From Lunularia cruciata (Eukaryota > Streptophyta > Marchantiopsida > Lunulariales > Lunulariaceae), in NCBI GenBank assembly GCA_948567375.1, contig OX419758.1, positions 53,635,001 through 53,699,000 of the forward strand: DNA of 64,000 bases, read 5' to 3'. Numbering within the stretch: the stretch's first letter is position 1; each line of letters begins with the position of its first letter. Below the pieces are notes generated by a model. The model worked only from the letters and a program-made list of their open reading frames with translations, was not told the origin of the DNA and did no database searches. The position numbers were made by a program, and so were the translations under genes. Positions 45,023-57,300 of the stretch are shown piece after piece.

Positions 45023-46049
45023 CTAATTTCGGTGCAACCCTTCACTCCATGGACTGGAAAGTTTAACATTCCACTTGAATTCATAGACATAATGACACTT
45101 GATGACAATTACAGCAGCAATAGTGTTAGAGATTCCAGGCACGCATCCGAAATGGCTGGAACTATGAGAAATTGCATTTTCCAACATTGATTTACGATTT
45201 AGATAGTTGTGATCAATCCAATGCTCAAGCAGGCCGTAATATATGACAGGGCCTCCGTAGCTATCCAATTCGTCATCCACAATGACGATTGTTGGACGTT
45301 GTGTTGCAATAGCTCTTGTACCAACCGCAATTCCTCTTGACTCTTTGTACCCAGGCATAAACTTAGACGATTCGACAAGTTGACGAGCGCAAGGTTGCAA
45401 ACTTGACGGCAACGTTTACTTGCGGTTCTTGACTTTTCCCAAATTTCTGGATGGACTATGTGTCTCCGTGAAAAGCACAAGGCTGTTTCTTCGCGAGTAC
45501 GTTTCTTCCCAGAGAACATCTTCACCAGTTACATAACCTTGACATCTAGAAGATTGGTCACAAAAGGATCAGAATTATCTCAACTATTAGATCTTGCAGT
45601 TTTCCACCTCAAAAGCTTGATATATATCAGCAAAATTGGAAGTCATAGAGGGCAGTTGGAATATTAAGTTTTTAATAGACTTTCATAAACTAGAGTTGGG
45701 AGACCAGTACCTTCCCTTCAAGGATCCCTTCTATGTATTTTGGAGTAGCAGTAGCATATTGACGGTTCGCTTCGACATATTCTAACTTGCATGTTAAGCC
45801 ATGTTTAAGAAGAGATGAACACTCGCCCATAAAGCAGAAAAACATCACATATTTAATCCCTACCCAACCACTTTGAGTTCTGTTCTTCGAAGGTGACGAG
45901 TTCAATTTGAAGTATTCATTGTCCACGCAATATAGGTACATGCATAAGGTTCCTGATGAGCAAGGGAGATCCGAAATGTCAATGTTCTCAGGATGAAAAT
46001 CAAAGTTCTCCCTCGGAATCTCGGACTTGTCGGTTGTCATCAGTAGCAA
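45023..46049 (-). CDS. possible multi-exon gene of unknown function, minus strand
   Basis: Three minus-strand open segments in gene order: 46049-45690, 45525-45199 and 45412-45023. The first has a hydrophobic lead (VYILAFILLLM), then a Cys-containing stretch (LPCSSGTLCMYLYC) and ends near a GT donor (GGGAAG then GTACTGG). The last is a clean frame with VIVDDELDSYGGPVIYYG and a Trp/Tyr-rich end before the stop. The composition looks protein-like, but I recognise no family and cannot fix the joins. A decayed gene is equally possible. Confidence 0.28.
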
Positions 46050-47140
46050 TATGAATGCTAAAATGTAGACCTGAAGGCGTCATTATAGGAAGGATCATTA
46101 TACCCACGCTGGGTTAAGCTATCTTAAGGATAGTTAATCTCACACATGAGTAAAGTCAAATCCTACTCTCTTGCAGTTCAAGTTGCAGAGTTTTCCCCTT
46201 GCATAACTCATCCTCCCTGTGTCCTACACATCAGCTATGACTTCGAAAAGTGGCATTGGAGATCGTTTACTGTGAAAAATCCAACGAACTAGGACAGTTG
46301 GCGAAGTACTTGATAATAGGAAGGTAAAGTCCAGTCTGTCCCGATAAGACAGACGACGTTAGTGTCCGTATCTGAGAGGAGATAGAACCTACTTCCAGAG
46401 GACAGAAGGACAAAGTACACACTAGAGTGGTAAGAGATATCTTCTTGTTGTAAGGCGACGAGAGATGTTGGTACTGTCTATAGTCAGTTTGTCAGCCAAT
46501 GCCAATGAGGAAATGCTGAGTTACTGTAGATGAAGATTTGTAGTCCATCAATCTCAGTCCCTTACGATTATAATTACGATTTCTACCACCATGACACCTG
46601 AAGCCTCCTTTTCCTGTGCTCTGTAAACAATGCGAAATACACCTTTAGTATGTCAGAAAGCACAACCGTCTCTATGGTATATTGTTAAAGGTGTGCTGTA
46701 GATACCCTCTACAAGATACCAACAAGATCGTTGTTAGTAGGCATCTATCTCCATAAATATAAAATAATAAATCTCAAGGTCGTCGTAATAATCGTAGGGA
46801 CAGGGCGGAGGCAGGAGAGGAGAGGGAGAGATGTGACATGGAAGATCTACACTTTCAGAGTGCTCTCTTGTATATAGCATTAAGAGGGAATATTCAATTT
46901 TGGTCATTTGTCAATTATCGTATCATTGGTATTTAGATGAAACATTATGGAGAATTGAGTAGAAAGTTATAAAGATTTTTAAGTATTTTTAGAATTTAAA
47001 ATGATCATTATATATTGAGAGTGATGGGTTAGGAATTTTTTTTTCTAATTTTTTTTTCATAATTAAATTATATGAAAATTTAATTTGAAAAGTTTGGAAA
47101 TTGAAAGTTATGAAAATTTATAATTTTTAAGGTTGGGAGA
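46050..47140. other. intergenic DNA, nothing recognised
   Basis: Becomes AT-rich with T- and A-runs after 46860. No frame or repeat of note. Confidence 0.45.
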
Positions 47141-47199
47141 GATTGTATTTTTTTTATGTAAGTGATTATGGTGTTGTAAGTATATGGAGATATGGAGTA

Positions 47200-50100
47200 A
47201 CATCATGTGTTACTATCATTATGCTAGCCATGGCTACACCTCCCCATGTGGGGCCGCTTAGAGCGGGCTTGGGATACACCATACCTAGTGTGTCACCGAT
47301 GCTTTACCTCGCAAGGGGTAAAGACCCATGTCGGAAGGATGCACAAGGATTATGATTGGACCACTTGGGATACACACAAGATGCAAGCGACCACATAGAC
47401 ATCAATGATACTCGAGATTAGGCTCGCTTCTTCTATTTTGTCATTGATCGTTCCAAGAATACAGATCAAGTCATGGGAGTGGTTACCTTCTCAAGCATGT
47501 TGCATTTTGGGGTTATTTGAGACTAGTTTTCCATGTCCACGTTTATTCCATGTCCACATTTATTCCATAGGCTATTCCGCACACTCCATGATGAGGCTAG
47601 ACAGACCTTTCACCTACCACTTTATCGTTTAGCACGTGATCCCTTGGATGAGTTAGCATGGTTCCTATTCCTCTTACTCCCTCGATGGTGTCTTCGTTAT
47701 GCTAGAGGGGGATGTGCATGGCATAAAGAGGTGGCTGCTAGATTTTTTTATTTTGAGCGGGCGATTGGGCGGCCCTTGAGGAGTATGTTAGGGTTACACG
47801 TTTTAGGAGATAGGTTTCACAAGATACCATAGAGTCTACTCAATTACGATGGTGTAGGACATTGGGTCAGGCGGGAGAGCTTAATATAGCAGCACAAGCG
47901 CTACACCCTTTGTCTATGGTGAGTCCCACTGATGAGACTATCTTTTCCCTACACTCACTAAATCCTATAGCAGTAGAGAGACTACCACTAGAGGTCTTAG
48001 ATTATCAGCTTGAGCAACCTTTATGTCTTGATAGGTCACTTTTTGCACAAGCAATGTGCACTATCTTTGCCTTTCCTCAGGAGGCTTGTTAGGGATGGTT
48101 TATGAGCATCTTAAAGATTGCTTTGAAGCAGATAATCCTTCTAGTGGTTTTATCGAGTTCTTTCAAGTGGTTGCAATAGTAGCAAGAGGAGACATTCCTA
48201 TGTTTGTTAGTCGGGTGTTAGATGCTAGTCAACTTCTTGTGATGGAGATGACAAGGGTGCATTAGACCAATTACTATTGGAGAGATCTTTTTGCATTTGG
48301 TCAATTGTACCATTGTCCTTTAGCATCCTTCTCACTTTTAATAGCACCTCAATCTACATTAGTTTGGAGTAGCTACACTTGGAGGATGCAAGGCTATATC
48401 TCTAGGCATTATGGCACTCCTAGATAGCCATCCAGAGTGGGTTGTCCTATAGGTGGATATTGAGAATGCTTTTAATAGCATCTCACTAGCATCTATCTTT
48501 AGAGAGCTTAGGGAAGTTGGTGGATCCTTGGCAAGTCTTATTCCTTTTGTGCAGTCTTTTTATGGCGCTCTTGCTTCCCTTTACTACCAACACTTTGGTT
48601 CACAAGAATGAATTACAGTCTTGGAATCAGCTATAGGTACACGTCAGGGAGATGTTTTAGGGGGACTCTTATTTGCCATGGCTCGCTTTAGAGCTCTCCT
48701 ATCTACTAATTTGGCCATGCTAGGTTGTGTATTTCCCTCCTTGGTAGATGATACACACATTGTGGGCCCTATAGATAAGATTAGGTAGGCCTTTGACCAC
48801 CTGACTATCGAGCTACATCTAGTAGGCTTGAGAGTCAAGGTGTGAAAGTATAGAGCATGGTCCTCTTTAGGTATTCCTCCTCACCTTGAGCTTCTAGAGG
48901 TTGTATCACATCTATAGATGGACTATGTGTTCTTGGAGTGCCAATAGGATCCAAGGATTTTGTCACACGCTTCTTAGACTTGCCCTTGTAGAGGATGTTC
49001 TTCATGTGGATGACCTTCCATTACTAGGAGATCCGTAGGTGGCATTTGGTATACTCTTCTCTAGTATTGCTCATTGCCCATCCTATCTCATACACATAGT
49101 TCCTCCTTCCTTGTCCTTCCTATCATGTCTGGGAGCTTTTGATAGAAGGATTATGGGAGTCTTTGGTGATATTATTGGACCAAGGACATTTGAGTGTGTG
49201 AGAAGGGATTTGGCATGTAGATATATAGCTCTGCCAATCTAATGTGGATGGGTTGGCTTGCTATCTATGGAGGAGACTACACCTAAATCATTTTGGGTAC
49301 TTGGGCTCTTTTGGTACCCCTACATTCCTCTTGTTTTATGGTTGTTGATAGGCTGGTCTTGGAGACTTATGTGATAGAGGTAGAGGGGGGATACTTTTCT
49401 CTCTAGATGTTATTGTAGTAGACAAGAGATAGTCTATTCTCATGGGCATGAGAGGAATTTCAATCTTTTGCTTCAATATCATCAGATTGGACTAGAGGTT
49501 TACAATCTTCCTTGATGGAACCATAGTGTGAGCATATGTTACATTCTCTCTTAGTTGACTCATCCATTCCTTAGGGTACTATAGCATGTCTTTGCTCTTG
49601 CTCTGGGAAGGATGCAAGCTCGTGGATCCTAGCTTGATTGTGCATTAGGCATTCCGACTTGCACCAGCTACTTTCTCTATAGCAATCAGATTTTGCCTAG
49701 GTTTGGTCCACCCATCTGCATCTGCATCTTCATTACTCACTTGTGCACTGTGGTTCTACACTAGATGCAACAGCGGTCCATATGACATGGTGTCCTTTTG
49801 GAGGATAGAGGATAGCTATCCATGATGTTATTAGAGACATAGTGTTTGTTACGTATAATACTTTGAGGACAAGAGAACTCTCCAAGAGAGATACAAGAGA
49901 GAAAATGCAAGTTTCACACACAATACTCTGATGCTCCAAAGGAGCACCTTCTCTTTATTATAGCAAAGTGGATCTCCCCAAAGGAAGTTCCACCCTTGGA
50001 TCAGATACATGGATTGGTGACTTGTTAGCAAGCTCCATCCTTGGATTAGTTGTTTGGATGGGTGACATGTCAATCCTTGTACTATCTAGTTGGTCAAACG

Positions 50101-51050
50101 GGTTTGATTGAACGGAATCTTCCTATAGGGAGCTCAGAATTGCATGGGTGAGGTACCATTGGAAAGCTCTAGATAAGACAAATTATATGGGAGACAAGGC
50201 AAGCTTCTTTCACCTGATGGGTGATTCATTCCATTTTTAAGGCCTAATTCATCCGTTTAGGCCTCCAAAATTGGCTATAAATTTTTCAAGCTATTTTCAA
50301 CTTTTTCCCTATTAGTAGAAGTACTCTTTTGGTGACATCTTTGTCTGATCTTCCTAGCCCATTGGGCACAACATCTTTCTAGATGTTACCAAGCCAATTT
50401 TCACCTCTAAATAATATATCTAGTTACTTGTATTACACAATGGCACGTGAGAGTGGATACTTGGCTTGGAAGGAGCATTTGTATGTTTTGAAGACAACAC
50501 ATGTCAGGGCAGACTTGTACTTGGTCCAAGATGATCAGGTGATAGTAGTTGATGTCATGTTTACATACACTATATAAGATACAATTTTGGAGGGAGTGAT
50601 TATCCATCCCCTTGGATGGGCGACGAGCATATCAATAGGTCGTAAGGTCTCCAAGTATAGGGGCATGCAGCGAGGTCACCTCTTTGTTCCTCTAGCCTTG
50701 GAGTTATATAGAGCGATGGACATTGTGTTCGATACATTTGTTAAGGAGTGCATAAGAGCTTATCATGTTATGTGCCAAGGGGTACCATTCTCACTCTCAT
50801 ACTTTGTAGCATATTTTAGACAACATGTGTCAATTGCTCTACATATGGCAATGGCCGGTGCAATCCATAGTAGAGCAATCACACTAGGTGATGCTTCTTC
50901 AGATGCTCCAATTGTTTGTAGACCACACAACTTGCATAGCTTGGATATCTTAAGTGCAGTGGGACAGATTTCTCATATAGATTCTATTGGGGCTTAGCCC
51001 ATTTTACCTTTTCATCTCTTCCTTCTAAGGCTTGATGGGTTCTTCACATC
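47200..51050 (+). mobile_element. non-LTR retrotransposon relic, RLE-like, plus strand, split by a solo LTR
   Basis: Pieces in order: a region upstream of RT (ARDPLDELAWFLFLLLPRW, 47533-47832); RT with VDIENAFNSISLASIF (48453), TRQGDVLGGLLFA (48642) and PSLVDDTHIVGP, whose VDD at 48744-48752 is the catalytic YxDD site; a Cys/His finger HCGSTLDATAVHMTWC with HDVIRDIVFV (49746-49850). After the solo LTR: ARESGYLAWKEHLY (50443), GVIIHPLGW and KYRGMQRGHLFVPLALELY (50590-50720). Frame changes and stops are frequent. The finger plus the C-terminal D/P/K region suggests a restriction-like endonuclease at the C-terminus rather than an N-terminal APE endonuclease. Full length of the family unknown; ends approximate. 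Confidence 0.78.
49854..50437 (-). repeat. solo LTR of the outer chromovirus family, single-unit form
   Basis: 584-bp reverse-oriented LTR (TATAATACTTTGAGGACAAG to ACTTGTATTACA). It aligns with the outer LTR but has only one unit of the 156-bp internal duplication, accounting for its shorter length. The flanking pentamers (TTACG, CAATG) no longer match, but dropping one of them keeps the non-LTR frame open, consistent with a 5-bp duplication that has since diverged. Confidence 0.9.
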
Positions 51051-51309
51051 CTTCATTTTTTCTACGTGGTTGTCCCATATGTGATGCTTTATAAGGAAAT
51101 CTAATAATCTACCATTGCAAGAATGATATTTTTGTATGTATTTACACAAAAAAATTCCATCACTTTGTTTTGCCGGCTATGTAAGAATGAGTTTATAACG
51201 GTGTCAATAAATCCCTTACATATAGAACCATAATATCAATTTTTTGATAAAACTGTTAAAGCAGCTTTTTCTTATACTTTTCATTAATTTTTATTATAAC
51301 ATACAATAA

Positions 51310-51357
51310 TTTTCTTTTCTTTTTCTTTTTCTTTTTCTCTTCCTTTCCCTTTTTTCT
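51310..51357. repeat. pyrimidine tract, (TTTTTC)n-like
   Basis: About 48 bases of T and C only, with several TTTTTC units. Confidence 0.85.
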
Positions 51358-52160
51358 AATTTTATTTATCTTAGAGGTATCAAAGAGCCTTCAACATCTC
51401 ATCAATTACATAAGCACACATAATGATTGTAAGAATCCAACTAATTTTCTTGTTGATATTAATGAATGTGTATTATATTTAAAAGAAAAATTACAATAAA
51501 AGAACAGGTTTAAAGGAATTAATTATTACAAATGAAGATAAACATATCAAGGTCCTTAAAAACTAAAATATGGAGAAATAAACTTATTTAAATAATGGAT
51601 ACCAAATAAGCCCTACAAGAGTAGTATTTTGTACCTTATTACAATCCACCTAGTTGGATGTATAAGTTGTTGACAGAATATAAATTATTTCAAATAGAAA
51701 ATGCAATAATTCTACCGATCATCTCTAAAAAGAATTGTATATTTGAATGTTGTCAAGGAACGTTTGTCTTATTACCACGAGCCCCTATGTTGTTGCTGTG
51801 TTGAATTTATCATAGCAAAATCTCCTGAAATTATTTTAAAGCATAAGGGATAATCATCTTAAATCTCGGTATAACTGATATAATAGTGATCAGCAATACC
51901 TTTGATTATTTCAGTAGAATGTCAGCTATAGATTCTTCTCTGATTCAGCTCCCTTGCTCAACTAAGTTGATGTTATACTAGTAAAAGAAGATTAGCTTGT
52001 TATTTATTTGTTTTTTTCTTCTTTCAATTTCATTACATCTTCAAAATAAAAAAATTCATATATTTATGTTTCACTCAAAATATATGAAATTCAACACATA
52101 TTGGATATTATTTTTAAATTTTTATATATCATAAAATATAGAAATTTTTATGTATTAATG

Positions 52161-52161
<1 letters not shown>

Positions 52162-52211
<50 letters not shown>
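52162..52211. repeat. (TA)25 microsatellite
   Basis: Uninterrupted TA repeat of about 50 bp. Confidence 0.97.
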
Positions 52212-52215
<4 letters not shown>

Positions 52216-53328
52216 TATGTATGTAATATATCATTAGAAGAAAACTGGAAGCAGGCCTTTTACCTTGTCAAATTCGAAACATATAAATTAAGTTACATGA
52301 TGGGGCTAGATGTATGGTTTATTACATATTTCGTATGTCATAAATTCTAGGTATGAACTTTTTGAGAGTTCATTTGAGAACTTTGATAAGTTCTACCATT
52401 CATTGGAATATCAAAACTCCCAAGGTTTAATCACATTGAGTACTTAAGGTATAAAAACTTGTAAACAATTGAAGACTTCCAAAATAAATCAAGGTTACAA
52501 ATTCTTATTGTAATTGATATTTTGTTTCTCTCTTTGTTGATCAACCTCTACATTGTTTTCTTTGGTTGTATACTCATATTTTGATCATCTTATATGATAA
52601 ACAAGCAAATTTACAGCTTAATCAAGAGAAGAAATAATCTCTTATCTTTATGTTATGAATTAGGATATTCATAAAGAATCCTAGCACAATATCAATTTAC
52701 CAAATAAATAAATATAGTACTCAAAGATTCTTAATTACAAGAAGCCTAACAAACACATATTTTAAATATTAATGCAAAATAAATTTCTATGTTATTCTAA
52801 ATTTTGTAAGAATTTTATTATTTACATAAAACATAAAAGTTTCAAATGATTGAATCCTTGATAGAGAAAAATCTGATCATTTATAATAAGTAATAATCAT
52901 ATAAGAAGCATATTATTTGATAACAATGCATGAAATATTATTATTATTATAAAAATATATTGGTGATTGTATTAAATACCTACTTCTAATTTGGTACTTA
53001 ACTTGAAATAAAGACATACCTTTCCAATAGTCAATACAAAAGAGAAGAAAACACAAGAGAGTATGAAGTTGTAAATTGTGTTAAGGAGAGCAATGTACAT
53101 TGTATAAAGTTGGCTACAAACTAAGATAATGAAAGTGATACTCAAATTGTGCTTAAGTATGCTAAGCTCTTCCACAATCCTTGATGAAAATATTAAACCT
53201 AATATCTATAGCTTTATATAACTACAAGGCTTGAACAAAAAGATTGACTTCACTACATACCTTTACTATACTTGAGATCTTAGTTATTGTTGCTCACCTT
53301 GTCATCCATCCAAGAGTATGCGTAAAAC

Positions 53329-53354
53329 ACTTGCTCTAAAATTTTAGAGCAAGT
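53329..53354. repeat. 26-bp perfect palindrome
   Basis: ACTTGCTCTAAAA followed at once by its exact reverse complement, no loop. Confidence 0.95.
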
Positions 53355-56300
53355 CACCTGATCATGTTAGACTATATAAAAGTTAACCTTAACTCATGTT
53401 ATTTACAATACACCAAACCCTCACTCCAAATAAAGTATCTACTCTCTCATTCCATCACAAAAATTATCTCTCTTGTGGTATCATGTGTAGCTAACTTTAT
53501 CTCCCAAAGTGAAGCAAATCATTTGGGTCCTATTAAGTCTAAAGTAGTACAACACTCACAAGTGATCAATGAAGATGAAATGTGAAGACCAAACCTAGGT
53601 AAAACCTTATCACTATAGAAAAATTTGCTAGTATTAGTTAGATTACCTTAATAGGTTGAGCTAAGATCCAAGAGCAAGGCATACCCTAATAGCACAAAGA
53701 ATATACGTATAAACTAGAATAGAAGAGAATGTATAGCTTGCTAAAATTTGTGGTCTATCAAGGACCTTCAATAGACCTTTTATCAAACTGGAAATGAAAG
53801 AGTGAAATGATGGAAGATCTTCTTATGCTTGAGGAGAAAAGTCATCTCTTGTTGGTCATAATAGTATTTGGAGAGAAAAGGATCCTTCTCCCACCTTTAA
53901 CACAATTTATTCTAAGAGTTGCCTATTAACAACCACAATATGGGAGGACAATGGCACTAAGAATATATAATTATCGACAAATGTTCCTACTCCAATGATA
54001 TCACATAAGATTGCTACAATCCTCCTATCAACATCTCTCAAATATCATAGGAATTTCAAAGAAAATAAAACCATACAAAGAAGATAGGTTTGTTAACAAG
54101 CAATGCTAAAGAAGACTATATTAAAATCCACTTGCAGATCAGATAATACAAAAGGTTATTCACATAAGAATATATTTTGAAAGTGTGGCGTATGAAAAGC
54201 TATGTGATAATATCCTCATGCTGTACTAGCACTCAAAGTAGCCTTAACAAGGCTTGCTAAACAACAATCACATTCTTCATGGCTAACTTAAGCCAGATTT
54301 ATTTTCAATTTAGGTTATTTAAGTCCTGAAAGGTAGAGCTACTATGTAATAATTATTCATAAAATTTTATCAACATATATTTTAATACACCCACTAGCTA
54401 TATAGAATTTATACAAACATCTTTCAATGGCTTTGTTAATGCTAATGTACCTTCAATAGATCTACAAGTACCTCTTGACAATGTTCATATATCCAAATTT
54501 TGTATGTAAGATTTGATGTAGGTATAACCTACGTTACAATAAATCTAAAAGGAAAATATTTGGTATCTACCTTTTGCAAATTTTTTAATCTTATTTAGTT
54601 CTTGAAATCCAGATGGTAAATTATGCTTTCTGCTTTTTTGCTTAAATTATGGTATAATGCTATTTTTCTTTTGGCATTACATTAGGTTTTGCTACAATTA
54701 TTATCAAGAACTAGGTTTTCTTGTATTCTTGGATTTTGGTTTGTACCTAGACAAAATCTCCTCAATAAACCTAAAAATAAATTATTATTTAATATAAATT
54801 TCTCTTATCAACAAAAAATAAGAGAATGAAATCTTTAAGTGTTTTAGATAATGTTATCAAACATGGATTTTTTATTTTCTTTATTTCATTCATTCTAACT
54901 ATAAAGTTTTATACATATATAAGTATCTCAAAGTTTCAGCTTTGGTTCTCTTTAGAAGAAGAAGAATTTGACTTTGAGTATTTGGACTTTAGAAGAATTC
55001 AAGTATCAAGAAGAATATGATATTGATGAATTTGACGAGTCCTCACTTTTGGGAAGAAATATACCTTCAAGAACAGGATATGGAAGAATTTGACCTTCAA
55101 AAATTATTGTGTTTGATGTTTGACTTGGAAGAAGTGAATCTACGTTAAAATTTCATTATTCACAAAGGGATTATTCTTAAAACAATTAAAATAATTATTC
55201 AAATCCTTAAGAAACACTTGAAGGGTCTTATTCTATCCTCAATTCTCCAAGTGTATCATGGAGTTCAGAATGTGTTCTTACCACCAGTTTACCAATTTGA
55301 GAATGCGAGTTTTGCAACATTGACAAACATTAATAGAAGATTAAATTGTTACAATGTCTTATAGAACTTGTATCACACTGCACTTCAAGATCATTGACAT
55401 GATGAACATTTTGAACACAAGTGTTTTTTTAGAAACTCATACTATTGTGCTAGTTGATGTATATTCATTTATTTTCCCCTTGCTTGGTAATACCTTAACA
55501 AAGGCCTTAGTCATAAGAAGATCTTGAGGTTGGGTTGAAAAAATAAACTTAGAGTGAAAAATATACGGTTAGTTGTATGTAATTGAGCAGACAAATATGA
55601 GATTATACTTGTAGAGAGTATATGGGGTTACTCAAGCCTATAATGATTATCAAAGCAAAGAAAGAGAGACAACTGCACAAATTAAAGAGCAGTAATTAGT
55701 ACAATTTTGAACTGAAAGGAGAGGAAATACAATAACTTCGTAAATCTGAAGCTAATTGAACCTTTGGATAGAGAAAGACTATTCTTTCAATATAAATATT
55801 TTACTTGTCTAGGTTAAGCGTAAAATATGATAGTTCTTATTTGTATAATTATGAAAACTTACAAAAGCATAATCCTATTGAGGTGTGAGTGAAGTCTTTG
55901 TATATTTCAATGGAATTATGAAGTATAAGAAAATGTGAAGATAATGACAAGTTGATAGTGGGGTTCCGTTTATATTCATTAACAAATACATTGTATGGCT
56001 CTCAATTTATAATTGAACATATTAAACTTTGCATTTTCTTAATAGAGTACTTAAAAGAGTTTTAGCTTATGATTCATACAAATTTAAGCTAAGCTTTATA
56101 TTTCCTTGTGCAATGAACTTAACTATCTGTAACCTAAAGTGATGTTTAAATGTTGAACGAGTGATAAAATGTGATATTTGAAAACTAAATAAATAAATTT
56201 TATACAATTTTAAATTTATTGAAAGGAATTTCATTAAAGTGGAGAATTTTAGCATAAGTATATACCTTCAAACAAGGAAAAAGTTTAAATCTTAAAATAA

Positions 56301-57021
56301 ATCATAAGTATTTATCTATCAAGGAAAAAGTTTTAACTTAAAATAAATCTAATAAATATGTTAGCCATACGTAGGAGGGTATACAACTTTTAACCTTTTG
56401 TAACTAGGAGAATTATGTTTTACTCTTTTAAGATGCATATTTAGCTTTTAGCTTAAATTGGTTAGAATTCATACACAATTAAATTCCCAGAATTATAACT
56501 TCAGATTTGGGTTCTTCAAATAGAAAATAAAGAGGTTGTATGTTATCTTTTACTCCACATCTAGAAGTTATAAAAGGAGATAAGTTAAATCAATATATAA
56601 ATTAAGTAAGACAAAAATCAATATATGTACATTTTATGAGTAATATATAATATATATGAGTAATATTAAGATATATCTAGATTGTTGGTCTACTAAAATA
56701 TAGTAAATTTTCATAGGAAGTGTATTTTTTTATTTAGAATCTACATTTTTTAATACATGAGATATTAGATATTCTTCTTCATATTTTTTCATCATTCGAT
56801 ATATTCTAAATCTACCTAGAAGTACTGTGTGATACTTTCCGTTAGATTATATAAAAAACTTAGATTATAATATATATTATATCATAGATTAAATTCAAAT
56901 TCATACACTCAAAAGTATAGGAAAGTAAATTCAAAAATTGGAAGAAGTTGAGATATGAAGCTATTGAATTTTATGTGTTGAGTGGAATCAGAATCTTTAT
57001 TTCAAATACATCTCCTCACAG

Positions 57022-57081
57022 TTTCTAAAAACAAGTCTCTAAAAACAAGTATCTAAAAACAAGTAGTTTCTAAGAACAAGT
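57022..57081 (+). repeat. 14-bp tandem repeat, four copies
   Basis: Units of the form TTTCTAAAAACAAG; the last carries a 3-base insertion and one substitution. Confidence 0.85.
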
Positions 57082-57276
57082 CTTAGTTCTATATAACCAG
57101 GATGTGACAAATGTTATCTAAATAAATATTTCTTATAGACTTTATTCACTTGTATCTACTAGCAAAGTTTCATATATGTTATTACACATATATCTAAACA
57201 TTATGCTCATTATTAGAATCACAAATTTTACTGATATATAAGTATTATACACCTGGTACTCAGATACTAACTTGCA

Positions 57277-57300
57277 AACTCACTTGCAAACAAGTGAGTT
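57277..57300. repeat. hairpin with 10-bp perfect stem
   Basis: AACTCACTTG, loop CAAA, then the exact reverse complement. Confidence 0.9.
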
